A stretch of 64,000 nucleotides of DNA, taken from positions 186,001 through 250,000 of the forward strand of contig JANBRJ010000014.1 in the NCBI GenBank assembly GCA_027577595.1, read 5' to 3'. A model generated the notes under the pieces. It had not been told where the DNA came from and ran no database searches. It was given only the letters and a program-made list of their open reading frames with translations. A program made the position numbers and the translations under genes. Below, piece after piece: positions 41,501 through 52,230 of this stretch (the stretch's first letter is position 1; each line of letters starts with the position of its first letter). The DNA comes from Coemansia sp. RSA 487. Taxonomy: Eukaryota > Kickxellomycota > Kickxellomycetes > Kickxellales > Kickxellaceae.

Positions 41501-44500
41501 GGAGTTGCGCGAGAAAGCACGGCATTAAAGGACTCGAGTCCAATTCCAACGAACATGCGCATTTCCTCCTGCGATACGTTAACCAACGCGTTTAGAATAG
41601 CCATGCGCCGAGACCTTTGTCCGTCCTTACGCGATGACTTGCCGCCACGCCCCATCATCTGTCCATAGAGCAGACGGAATATGACAGGCATTACGGTTTT
41701 GCGGTGGACAATGTTAACCGAGTTTCCATCTATGCCTAGTTCGAATGTGTTAATTTCGTCACGGAACCGCTTCTCATCGACGAGGCCACGCATGTGATCA
41801 GCATACGGGATCACCTCTGGTTCGCGCCAAGCAAGCAAGCAGTCGAGCGCACTGCGCTGAACGTCGTTATCGCCACGCGTCAGCAAGCGCATGAATAGCG
41901 AATACAGAGTAGATGCTTTGTAGAGCGACTGTGGATTCTTGATCTTTGAAAACAGTTTCAGCCACAGCGCACACAGCGCATCGCTCGTACGATTGCCATT
42001 CTCGGTAAGCAGGCCACGGAACTCGACTGCATAGACGTCCTTCAGCTCAGCATCCAGATCCAGATCCGTTCCCTCTTGCTTGCGGAAGAACGCAACAGTC
42101 CAGCCAAAATCGTAGTTTATAAACGCAAGGAACGAAGGAACAACTTGCCTCGAGTGCGACTCTGCGGCGTGCGCGCCAACGTCTGCCAACATCTTGAGAA
42201 GCTGTTTCTGAATATTGGAGTAGTTCACATGCTCCAAGTCGCAGCATATGCTATCAACCATCAGGTGCTGGAGCTGCTTCATGTGCAGAGGGTCGGTTTC
42301 TGACGGCTCAAACCTTGAGATCTCTGTGCCAAACACCGAATCGAAACGCACGAGGTTTGGACATTCCATAGCATGGCCATCAAGCTTTGGTTGTGTACCA
42401 TGCATGTTTTGCTCGGACCACTGGGTGCGACTATCACTCAGCCACCTCCTCGCCTCCGGAGCGATACCGGTCTCAATTAGCATGCGCTGGTCGTTGAATT
42501 TCCGCAGTTGCTTCCATGTTGCACGCCAGAACAACCCAGTGTTGTTGCCTGCAATCAACCCAACCTGCTTGATGGTCTCTGGCCAAATAAGGTTAAGATT
42601 CACCGAAAACTGGGCAATGGCGAGATAGGGGAACACGTTCTCATAGAGCTTTGGAATGCGACCGTTTGAGGAAAAGACAGCCATACGCCGCAAGCGATTC
42701 AGTCTATCCTTGTACGTATCTAGATTAGGTATGGTCGATTCGAGATCAGTCGCCAGCTGGATCACATCGCACTTCTCGTCGTTGCTCGAATCGCCTGGCT
42801 TGTTTTCTGCTGGAATCTGTTCAAATAGTGATAACAGCTGGAGCGTTTTGAGTCGCAGTGACGACTGAACACTCAACAGATTGTTCTCCAAAAGTGGCAT
42901 CAGGAACACAAGCTGCTCGGACGACAGCGCAGCAGAGATCTTTAGCTCGATCGCTGGCGAAATCTGATCACCATTCTTCTTTGCAGTGGTAGCATAGCGC
43001 AGGAAATCTGCGAGTTTGTACAGGCCCTCGATGAACGGAGTGTTTGCGAAATGCGCTGGTAGTACGCTATCTAGCGCCTGGCACCACGAATCCATCAGCG
43101 TCTCACACGTTGTTGCGATCGGGGCATGGAATGCTGCTTCTGCTTCCATCTTTAGCGAGCGGCCGAGAAGGCATACGAGCGGATAGAGTTGATAGTACGG
43201 ACCCCAGAACAGGCGCTCGCTTTTGGGGACAAACAGACCAAGGGCCTCGGTGGCATCGTCGCCCAAAATTCCAGTGCTGTTTGTATTGCCCTGAGCCTGG
43301 TCGCTGGCTGCCAAGGGCTTGTGAGCCAAGAACTCACTGCGAGACGCAAGTTTGTTTGTAAGTTCAGCAATGGCTTCCGAAGCATGTTTCGCAAATATAC
43401 TCAGGCCATTGAAGAGCCCTTGTGCATCCACTGCCGTATGCTCCAGCATTGTCAGGATTGCAGACTTTGTTATTAGTGCCTGTACAATGTCGCTTGGTGA
43501 CTTTGAGGGCTTGGATTTCTGGTGCGTCTCCCGCTCTTCCTCCTCCTCTACATCGGATGCGTCATCGCTGCTGTTCGATGAATCACCATCAATGCCACCG
43601 AATGCATCGTTGCCGCTGGTTGGTATGGTCATGGTTTGCTCAGCAAGCGCACTCCAATCGACAGGTTCGGCTAGCCATTCAAGTAAAGACTGCGGTATAT
43701 CTGTAGCAACCGATGAGCCTTTTGCTGCCGATTTCGACGAAAACAAGATCTGGCCGCGCGAGGTAACAACCGACGATATCGAAGCGCCCTGCGACGTGAA
43801 AAGTTCCTTCTGGAACAACTTTGACCAGAACATCAGTAGAGTTTCACGATGGGTCGGCCACATACTTACTGTCGCTTTCGTCAAGTACGGGAGCATGATC
43901 TGGTTCCACTGGTTCCATTCCAGCCGCGCAAGCGTCAATGCCATGGAGAGTAGGATATCCAGCGATTCGTTGGCAAATGCCATGTCTAAAAGCAATCTTC
44001 CAGTCGAGACCAAATCGGTCAAATCGCACTGCAAAAGTATCCCTGAAAGCCACTTGATTCGCGCACTAGCTAGTATGCCAGCCACTGCGTTTCCCTCGTT
44101 CTCCTCTTGCCTTATAAGCGCCTGAGCAGTTCTGCTGTCCTTGATGAGGTTGTTGGAAATTTCAAAGGCAGTCCTGCATCTTTGGATCACTGGCTTGTAC
44201 TCGCTGATGCGGCTGCCTTTGCGGACGATGGATGCGGATGAGAGCAACCCTAAAAGCGCAGCAAAGGGCTGGATGCGCTCGGCATTGCCTCGAAGTATAG
44301 CCTGCGTCTGCATGTCGTATTCGGTGAACAGGGTTGACCAGATCGGCTCTGCAGTGTCTCTCTTCACATAGTGCAAGGACAGCTTGACCACCGAGAGAAC
44401 AAGCAAGTAGACGTCGTTGTCCTCAAGCTGTGCATCCGTAAACTCTTCCTTATAGAGCTCACGCAATAGCGCACTGAGCACGCCAGAGGCCCGTGAGTGC

Positions 44501-45440
44501 ATCTGGGTGTTGACGTTCCGCATGCATTCAAAGTAGAGCAGCGCAAGACCATCTCTAAAACCCTCTATGCGATTAGGTGGACACTCCAGCATGTAATGGA
44601 CCGTATGTTCTACAAACTGTTGCAATGCGTCGCCACGTAGCTTCCGGATCAAAAAGGCCATTGATTCAGCAGAGAAGCGACGGACGTTGACACGCTGCCG
44701 CTCGATACCAAGCATGGGTGAGATCAAGTTGAATGTCGGCCGCAAGTCCTTGGTAAGGCTCTTTGACAGGTACTTGAATAAATATGCGAGTGCGTTACAT
44801 GCGGCTTCGACGATTTCAGCGGAATCGACTTTGATCAGTGGCATGATCAGGCGCACAAGCCGTTCGTAGTATGGAAGCACTTCATCTTGAAGATCGCGCG
44901 CCAACGTGGTTAACAAGCTATTACGAAAAAGATAGGAGTAAATAGTGTGTAGACATCGCTATTTAGAAAGATTGTCTTTTTAAATCAGATCACTTACAAC
45001 ATAGTTCATTGTGGAGCAATACAGAAGGAATTCATCCACATGTAGCCCATAAAAGGGCTTTCCCTATCACCACAGGCTCTTTTTCAGAAATGTGCAACTT
45101 ACTCTAGCATGGCCACGACGACCATCGCATGATCCAGCGACAAATATTCCTCTAGTGCACCAACTATTTCCTCTTTATGATACAGGATCTGCGCAAGCGA
45201 CTGGTGGTAGTTGTGCACGCGTCTGGTGAACTCGGTAAAGTCCTTTGTGCAATTCAGCTCGCCCCATTTTTTCAGCGCCTCTGCAAAATACGATCCATGC
45301 TCCTCAGGCTCGTCAAAATCACGGACTATCCGGCGCGAAACATTGATCTCAATATCATCGACCCTCTGCTTGAAGGACTTGAACCGGAACGTTTTCTCCC
45401 CACCAAATGTGTTTAGCTGCTTAACAGCCTCGTTGTCCAT
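35515..45440 (-). CDS. UTP20: UTP20, giant HEAT-repeat component of the SSU processome, two exons
   Basis: Exon 1 is 45440-45103 and exon 2 is 44917-35515, joined across a 185-bp GT-AG intron (donor GA|GTAAGT, acceptor CGTAATAG|C). They give about 3,246 residues. Exon 1 supplies the family N-terminus (FRFKSFKQRVDDIEINVSR ... KWGELNCTKDFTEFTRRV). Exon 2 holds helical HEAT/ARM-like repeats throughout, several acidic low-complexity inserts (for example EEEEERETHQKSK), and the lysine/arginine-rich C-terminus ending near KKIRFVVKK. Utp20/DRIM is a nucleolar scaffold for 18S rRNA maturation. Yeast Utp20 has 2,493 residues, so this copy is unusually long, mainly through inserts. The splice joins VVVAMLD to LLTTLARDLQ, as expected for the family. 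Confidence 0.93.
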
Positions 45441-46370
45441 TTCTCGTAGTGCTTTTCGAGCGTTTGTCAGAATAAAGGTGTATGTAGAAAAATAAAGGTA
45501 TCGCTTCTATCGTGTATGTAAGAGAATTAAGAGAAAGACCAATGAGCTTAAGACGAACAAACAACACTTGCAGAAACGTTAAAGAAATAGTAATGACTAG
45601 AAAACTTTTTTTTTTCACCAATATTTATTTGATCGCTTGAATTTTTTTGGGTAACAACTTAGATCCAGATTAACTTTTGATCCGTCAACTTTTGTTATGT
45701 GACACACGTAAGATTCATCACAATACATTAACAATAAAAAAATTGTAAACACGAGGGGGCGGCGGTTCGCTGGCGTGCACGCCATTGAGTCGGTCCATGG
45801 GCTTCGGCGTTCTGTTTCGGTACCGGCCACGAGGGAGGTGGCGCTTTGAAGAGGAGCGATTCAGTGGATACTGCAGGGAGGCACCATTCTCATCGACAAT
45901 GGCGGAGGTAATGACAGTCTTCATGTCGCTGGCGCTGGCAGAGGTTGGCCCACAGAAGATGCTGGAGATCAAGGCAGGTTTGCGAGCCGCGATAGGAGCG
46001 CTGAAAGCCCTCCAGCACAAAGATCCGAAATGCCCATGGCGCAGCTCACTGGTAGCGGCGCTGCTTGAACAGGACTCAAACTGATTCGACGAGTGCTGAG
46101 ATCGCGTAAAATTCATCTGGGTCAAGGAGCTCTCTGGAAATCTGCACAATCCAGAGACGGACAGGATTAGGGCTTCGTAAAGGCATTCAGCCATGATTTA
46201 ATTCATATAGCCATAAGGTTGGCACAAGCAGTCCTTTAACCTGACATAGTGGGCGTCTTATAGAGACTATCCAGCATCGTCTCGGAGTTTTCTCAATTTT
46301 TACTGCATCCGCGTGGATATTTAATAAACAGTATATATATATATATATATATATCATCGACCAACAAAAT
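45441..46370. other. Region with overlapping antisense open frames, gene status unresolved
   Basis: Between UTP20 and the purine permease. On the plus strand an ATG frame at 45797-46084 ends with a helical-looking stretch (LEIKAGLRAAIGALKALQHK) with codon choice like real genes here. On the minus strand an ATG frame runs 46194-45718. A different minus frame reads ISRELLDPDEFYAISALVES just after a strong 3' splice site (CTAAT branch, pyrimidine tract, TGTGCAG, exon from about 46140). At most one of these is likely real. I cannot name a product. Confidence 0.3.
46332..46354. repeat. (TA)n microsatellite
   Basis: An uninterrupted TA dinucleotide run of about 23 bp, 17 bp beyond the purine permease stop codon, in its 3' untranslated region. 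Confidence 0.9.
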
Positions 46371-48080
46371 TCAGGACCTCTCGACAGTGACCTCCTTGAG
46401 CTCCTCCATGGGTCTAGAAGCATCGGAAGCAATGCTGTTCTTGTAAGTGTCGTCGTTGTGAGAAGGAGCAAGAGAGACTGGCTTTTTGCCAAACAGACGC
46501 CTGATCCATGGCGGGATGTTGCTCTTGGCTCCGCCACTCGTAATGAAACCAACCCAGTCATCACGCTTTTCAAAGTTCGGGGGCGCGACGCGGCCACAGG
46601 AGATCTTGTGCACGATGAATACAAGCGAATTGATAAATATAAATGACCCAATGCCAGCGATCAGACCGTACCCGATTGAATATCCGAAAGGAATCATGAT
46701 GATTGTAATGAAGGCCGGAAGACCGTCACCGATATACTCCCAGTTAATATGGACAACGTTTTGCATCATCATTGACCCGACGACGATCAGCGCCGGTCCG
46801 GTTGCCCAGGGCGGGAATGATGCAAAGATCGGCGCAAAGAACAGCGCAATAAAGAACATTAATCCAGTGACCATTGTGGTGATGCCTGTGCGCCCGCCCT
46901 CTGCAATACCGGCGCCAGACTCGATGAAGGCAGTGACCGGGGAGGTGCCAAACACAGATCCAATGGTGATGGATGCCGAGTCAACGAGGAACGCCATACT
47001 GGAGCCCTCAAAGTCCTGTGTGCGCTCATCCATGTACCCACCGAACTTGGCCATCGAGAACATTGTACCCGTGCAGTCCAGGATATCCACATACAGGAAA
47101 GTAATAAGGGCGATCCAGACCTGGCCCGACGACAGGTCCCAGTGGAACTTTGCCAGCGTGCTTTTGATTGGATGGAACGTGACAACCTTTTTGAAAAAGT
47201 CAAACGCCTCGTCCCCCGCCGCAGTGTGTGGGAAATACGTTACTGCAGTTGGGCGCGGCCACGAGATGATGGCGATAATGATGATGCCTATGAGGATGGC
47301 ACCCTTGAGCCGGTAGACCAGCATCGTGCCGATGAGCATCAACCCGAGGACGCCCAGCCATGTGGGACCGCCCTGCATGTGGTGGCTCTGGCACACGTTG
47401 TTCTCGTCGCGGTATTCGGGCGGACAGCCGCCAAGCTCAACGAGTGTGGACGAGCTGCTTGTGATTAGCCCGATCCCCGCTGATGACTGCAGCCCGATGA
47501 ATGACAGGTAGATGCCGATTCCCGCCGACGTAGCGGTCTTCAGCGCAGACGGAATCATCCGCGCAAACCACTGCCGTAGGCCTACCACCGAGAGAACAAA
47601 GAAAATAATGCCCTCGATACACACGGCAGCCAGCGCGTTCTCATATGTGACCTTGCCAGTGCCATGGTATCCAACAACAGTGTAGGCGAAGTACGCATTG
47701 AGCCCCATCCCCGGAGCCAGCGCAATTGGCAAGTTCGCCAGCGCACCCATGGCAACACACGCCAGACAGGCGATGGCGCAAGTGGCCGTAATGATGTCCA
47801 GCTTCATTAATTGCAAGCAGCTCGAGTACTGCGGGTCGCTATCGCATGTGGCACCGTACTGGTCGCGGTCGCAGTCGCATATACCACCAGAGTCTGTCAG
47901 AATCAGCGCATTCGTTGAAATGATGTACGCCATCGCGATAAACGTCGTCAGCCCTGCGCGTATCTCGATGCTGAACTTGGATCCTGCGCGCTCGATCTTG
48001 GCTCCCGAGCCCTCTAGCCGAAACCACCGCCCAAAGCCTGTGCGTGCAACGCGGAGGTTTAGCTTGTCAATCCACCCCAT
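46371..48080 (-). CDS. AzgA-type purine (hypoxanthine/adenine/guanine) permease
   Basis: Protein of 569 residues with about 12-14 membrane helices, of the AzgA branch of nucleobase-cation symporters. Features: an N-terminal amphipathic GWIDKLNLRVAR, the first helix FIAMAYIISTNALILTDSGG, the cysteine-containing loop before helix 2 as in fungal AzgA, APGMGLNAYFAYTV, FLYVDILDCTGTMFSMAKFG, and GTSPVTAFIESGAGIAEGGR, the family's substrate-site region. The C-terminal tail is cytosolic and polar. Aspergillus AzgA moves adenine, guanine and hypoxanthine with protons at the plasma membrane; the same is inferred. Length matches (AzgA 580). ATG 48080 gives the expected N-terminus. Confidence 0.93.
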   Translation of the reverse strand: MGWIDKLNLRVARTGFGRWFRLEGSGAKIERAGSKFSIEIRAGLTTFIAMAYIISTNALILTDSGGICDCDRDQYGATCDSDPQYSSCLQLMKLDIITATCAIACLACVAMGALANLPIALAPGMGLNAYFAYTVVGYHGTGKVTYENALAAVCIEGIIFFVLSVVGLRQWFARMIPSALKTATSAGIGIYLSFIGLQSSAGIGLITSSSSTLVELGGCPPEYRDENNVCQSHHMQGGPTWLGVLGLMLIGTMLVYRLKGAILIGIIIIAIISWPRPTAVTYFPHTAAGDEAFDFFKKVVTFHPIKSTLAKFHWDLSSGQVWIALITFLYVDILDCTGTMFSMAKFGGYMDERTQDFEGSSMAFLVDSASITIGSVFGTSPVTAFIESGAGIAEGGRTGITTMVTGLMFFIALFFAPIFASFPPWATGPALIVVGSMMMQNVVHINWEYIGDGLPAFITIIMIPFGYSIGYGLIAGIGSFIFINSLVFIVHKISCGRVAPPNFEKRDDWVGFITSGGAKSNIPPWIRRLFGKKPVSLAPSHNDDTYKNSIASDASRPMEELKEVTVERS

Positions 48081-49180
48081 TTCCTTCTAATATTGTTCGG
48101 ATAAATATGTTTGAATACTCCTTGCAGGCAGAGGCAGTTTCGGCAGAACACGTTTTAGGCAATCAACGGTAGTAGCTTTGTGCTGCGACAAAGAAAAATA
48201 ATCACACGAAAGAACAATGGAGCAGAAGAAACCCCTTTATTAAAAAACCTGTTCGTCCTTTCTTGCGTAAAAGAGTATTAAAAATAAGGCTGTGCACAAG
48301 GAAAATGCGCCATGCAGAACCTAGTAGTCCGAGCTGGATTGTGAGGCGAGATAAAAATCAAAGACAAAGGATAATGGTTGCCAAAATGGCCAAAAGGACA
48401 CAAGAAAAAAAGATGAACAGAAGAAAAAGGGATACAGCGTAACTCGATGTTTTTTATACACCTGGAGGGAGCATTTGTTGTTGAGGTAAGAATTATTGGA
48501 GAAACTATCTCCAGAAAGCTGCAAAACTGTTTGGCGCCTTCACACGAATCGATGAACGGAGCAGAATGGTATGCAGATATGTGCAGCTTTTCTTCTGTTG
48601 GAAAAAAGCTATTGAAACAAGCTGAGGGTGTGAAATTTTTTTCCTTTCATGTTGGACGATCGTCCCAACCGTATAGACATGTGTTCCTGAAAAAGCAACA
48701 CTGTTAAAACACCAAATTACCCCTTTTAGTACTTTATCTTCCGGTTTGTGTTTATTTTTCCGTTCAATCACATCGTATCGGAATGCTCCGGCTTGCATCT
48801 AGTTTTTTCGTCTGGTGCTTTAACACCAGCCAACTTTGCCCTGAAATGGAATATTCACCGATGCAAATATATTTGTATCCGATGCACCGTCGACGGGACA
48901 GTGCGCGTATTTTTTGTTCCGAAAGCACGTGCATTTTTTACACACGAGCAAGGAGAATTTTACTTTTAAAGATTCAAAAAATACCAGGGGGGAATGTCTG
49001 TCTGCATGAATCTTCTACACAATGCTGTCATGATCAAAACGATCAGAAAAAGCGTTTGGCATTTGGATTTTAAGCCAATGGAATTTGTTAGAGATATTTA
49101 TCTTTTGCGATCGCAATTTCTTGCTCAAAAAGTGCGATGATCCTTTTTGGTTACTTATCCCGTGCCCGTTTTGCCTTTGA
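48081..49180. other. Divergent intergenic region, purine permease / small gene
   Basis: About 1.1 kb. Short open stretches only, none convincing. The permease promoter is expected at the left side. The right end leads into a short upstream frame at 49181. Confidence 0.4.
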
Positions 49181-49228
49181 ATGCAGCCCACCAGCAGACA
49201 GCAGCTAATTTATAACGTCCACTGTTGA

Positions 49229-49483
49229 ATGGGCAGGACAGAGGTAAATATGTATGGCATCCGTATAAAGTTCAACGGAGATAATATCATCCTTGTCTTC
49301 TCGATCCAGGATAATCTGGATCCAGGCAAAGTGGAAGCCTTCTTTTATGTCAACACACAGATCGCACGCCTTGCCAGATGGATGGAATGCCTCTGCGAGA
49401 GTGAACGAAATGTGCTTTCAAGCGATCCTGCAACCTCAGCCGAGCCAAAGAGACCAAAACTAAGTCTAAGCATCGGATTTTGA
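49229..49483 (+). CDS. Hypothetical 84-residue protein with an in-frame upstream ORF
   Basis: Starts at ATG 49229 and ends at TGA 49483. Codon choice is like the clear genes here (many ATC, GCC, CTC, TGC). The protein is partly hydrophobic at the start (IRIKFNGDNIILVFSIQ), then helical (IARLARWMECLCESERN), ending in a basic tail KRPKLSLSIGF. I recognise no family. A 15-codon ORF (49181-49228, MQPTSRQQLIYNVHC) sits directly before it in the same frame. Its TGA stop abuts the ATG with no spacing. This may be an ordinary uORF allowing reinitiation, stop readthrough giving a 100-residue protein, or a nonsense mutation in a longer gene. Confidence 0.5.
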   Translation: MGRTEVNMYGIRIKFNGDNIILVFSIQDNLDPGKVEAFFYVNTQIARLARWMECLCESERNVLSSDPATSAEPKRPKLSLSIGF

Positions 49484-49627
49484 AGGAAGTAATTTGGAGA
49501 TTACTGACAGTTTAGTTTATACACAGCCCACTTTTATGTACTTGCGAAATGTTCACATTTCGATACCCCTGGCAGGATGTTGCATTATGCTTTTGCAATA
49601 TTGAAAGGAAAGAATCACAAGGCCATT

Positions 49628-51450
49628 TTAAAATGTAAGCAATTCGGGGTTGGACAGGAGTCCCTTTATCTTTGCTGCATACGCCGATGTCAGTGGAGAC
49701 TCGCTAATAACACTCACGTTAATAACAACAGACGAGGCTGCCTTCTTAGGCTTCGCAACAGCCGACGACTTGCTTGTGCCAATAAGATCGTTGAGCGCAC
49801 TGTCCAGAGCCGCACCAGCAACTGCCGAGGAAACAACCGTGTGCGGTTTGCCAACAACAACAACGGTGGTGTTTGGCAGCGTATCTGGCGTGTACAGTCC
49901 CTCGGTGGCAAGAACGACGACAGGCATGGCACCGGTATTTTGAGACGAAGAGCCCTTCTTTTCTTCCTTGATGCGTGCTGCTAGATCAACGACGCTGGTG
50001 GTTGAGGCGTTGGCAATCTCAACAACGCTGGGTGCCTTTGCTCCTTCAACAGCAACACCAATATTGCCATTCCCGTCCTTCGACAGTGCAACCTGGTGGA
50101 GCGCAAGTGCAGCGGCACGCAGTGCAAACGCGCTCTCGTTCAGCGCCTTGTCCGACTTGATCAGCTTGGCCAGCTTCTCTGCAGGCACTTGTACTGTCAC
50201 GCTCTTCTTTGCAATCTCGAGCTCCGCGAGGTGGCGCAGGACCGTGGGCTCCAGTGCCTTGACGAGGAACGCTGTTTCTGCATCTGCCGAGGGCGCCGAA
50301 GGAACAGCGCTCTTTGATGTCGCAGAAGAAGTCGTTCTTGATGCGGTGGCAGCAGGCTGTGCGGGCGAGGGTGTTGCCGATGCAGCAGCCTTGCTCTTGT
50401 CAATCACGGCCTTGCCTTCATTCAAAAAGCGAATGACATCTCCTTTAAGGATGCGGCCCTTTGGTCCAGTCCCGGCTATCTCGTTAGCATTGGCAATGTG
50501 GTTCGAGTAGATGGCAAAGGTGACCGCAGGCGATAGCAGCCCATGTGCAGAGTTATCTCCAGTATGCAAATCGGCAGTAACAGAAGAAGGAGTTGGTGTA
50601 GTAGCCGGCGATGCTGTTTCTGCTGGCTCTGCAGAAGATTTTGCAGGGGCACTGGATGCCTTGGACGACAGTGCGTCAATGTCGATGCTGCTAATATCGT
50701 CGCCTTCCTCGGCAATAATCGCAATTGTGGTGTTCACCGGTACGTTCTGGGACCCTTCGGGCGTCAGGATCTTTACCAAAACGCCGTCGTCCTGTGCCTC
50801 GACATCCATCTGTGCCTTGTCGGTCTCGATTTGCAAAAGCAGGTCTCCAGCAGAGAATGATTCGCCTAAGAACCAGTAAAACGGTAGATGGGATTAATTA
50901 ATTGGCGTTATTTGTGATCAGTGGATAAGGCGCGGAAATTTTTACCACATGGATATTAGATCAGGAATTAAAAAAAAGAGCGCTCTGGTTCATTGAAACC
51001 GTCCGTCTAAACTAGTGCTCAATAGTATGAAAATATCCGCTTTCCAAGTGGGATATTCTTTTCATAATCAAACAAGTCCAAATAAACCTCCTCCGTCTCT
51101 CCCTATTCTTACATTGAAGGAGAAGTTCTGGGATACTCTCGCCCACTCACTGCTTGTAAAATCAAGAAGGGTGCCTGTTCTTACCTTCTTTCTTTTCCCA
51201 GCATGCGATACCTCCCTCAGTCATTGTCGGCGAAAGAGCAGGCATGGTGAACTGCGACGCTTCCTCTCTGATGGCGGCGGTGTGGAAGCGAGCGGCTAAA
51301 AAAACAAAGCAAAGAATAAATAGATAAGAGAAATGCAAATTAGTAATTTGTTAAATTTGGCTCAAGGCCCTTTGACAAAATGCAATCGAAAATGTAGCAC
51401 GTACCGGCAACACGAATTGTGCGACGAACAACAGACAGGCGGCCGAGCAT
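49628..51450 (-). CDS. PDX1: Pyruvate dehydrogenase E3-binding protein (PDX1), three exons
   Basis: Exons are 51450-51405, 51295-51185 and 50865-49628, separated by GT-AG introns of 109 and 319 bp; product 464 residues. Exon 1 encodes an Arg-rich mitochondrial presequence ([15 protein letters not shown]). The lipoyl domain is split by intron 2: [20 protein letters not shown] joins [17 protein letters not shown], with lipoyl-lysine Lys69. A peripheral subunit-binding domain follows (about 160-205, ending [15 protein letters not shown]). The C-terminal domain is short and lacks the catalytic His-x-x-x-Asp motif of E2, which points to the E3-binding protein rather than dihydrolipoamide acetyltransferase. 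It tethers E3 to the PDH core in the matrix. Ala/Ser-rich linkers are as usual. Confidence 0.92.
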
Positions 51451-51603
51451 ATTCTAAAGCACTTTTTGTTTGGTCTAATAAGAAAAAGATAAAGAAAATA
51501 AAACTAATGAAAGAAAATATGGAGGACAAATAGCTCAAAAGAGGCTTCAGTTTTACGAGCTGAAAGGGTGTTGCAAGAAAGGGGGGAAAACTCCGCATAT
51601 GGT

Positions 51604-52150
51604 GCTGTGTTTTGCAAAATTAGCTGCGTCGGATAAGGATTGTTATATGTGGCGAGAATGGTCAAAGGTTTGCGGTGAAAATAGCGTATTCTGCGTTCCA
51701 AGAAAAAGCCGTTTGCGCAGACGTGGCAAGCTATGTGTTGGTTGAGCTTATATTTGCGCTTGGAAGCAAGAGGCGCAAGCTGAGCTTTGCAGAGAAAGCT
51801 TGCTCGCTACACGCCTATTGTTTCACACTAAAATGGACTGGTTTCTCAATTCCTGTCTGTGCTTTCGATGTGGTTAGTTAAAATCGATCTTAATAAAACC
51901 TAACAGTCTGAAGAAATATCACTTGCCTTGAACAAGAACCCAACTGCAGTGCCGGCACGCATCAAGAAACGTCCATGTGAAGCATTCAGCGACCTGACCA
52001 TGCCAGAGTTAGTACTAATCATCTGTGTTTTCTCGCGTGTTTTCCTGCTTTGCACTGACGCATATGCCACGCCTGTGCAAACGACTTTTTCTTGGAACCG
52101 AACGGATCTCGTTGATTCAAATTATATTGTAGCTACTGTTCATTTAGCGT
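51604..52150 (+). mobile_element. Non-autonomous, internally deleted Tc1/mariner-like inverted-repeat element
   Basis: About 545 bp, homologous end to end with the 60.9-61.9 kb element but lacking its Fanzor segment. The arms are inverted: the block TTCCAAGAAAAAGCCGTTTG near 51697 recurs on the other strand near 52078-52097, each followed inward by a GTGGC-type block. The middle holds a degenerate relative of a transposase fragment (RIKKRPCEAFSDLTM at about 51956-52001). Outer ends are more diverged, so exact limits and target-site duplication are uncertain. It lies between the PDX1 start and the Mlp1/TPR stop. Confidence 0.65.
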
Positions 52151-52230
52151 AATCACAGAAAAATGAAATGTTGAAAAATATGATCACGATTTTCGTTTCA
52201 AAAAAAACAAACATATGATACCAAAAATAA

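Noticed and set aside
35530-44125. Many plus-strand open frames opposite UTP20
   Set aside because: They are antisense shadows of a GC-rich coding region and show no domain.
45102-45110. UTP20 exon 1 as a separate 113-residue gene
   Set aside because: Its stop is created by reading into a GTAAGT donor; splicing to 44917 restores the UTP20 family N-terminus in frame.
50866-51184. PDX1 starting inside the lipoyl domain near 50836
   Set aside because: Upstream exons supply the rest of the lipoyl domain and a mitochondrial presequence with consensus splice sites.
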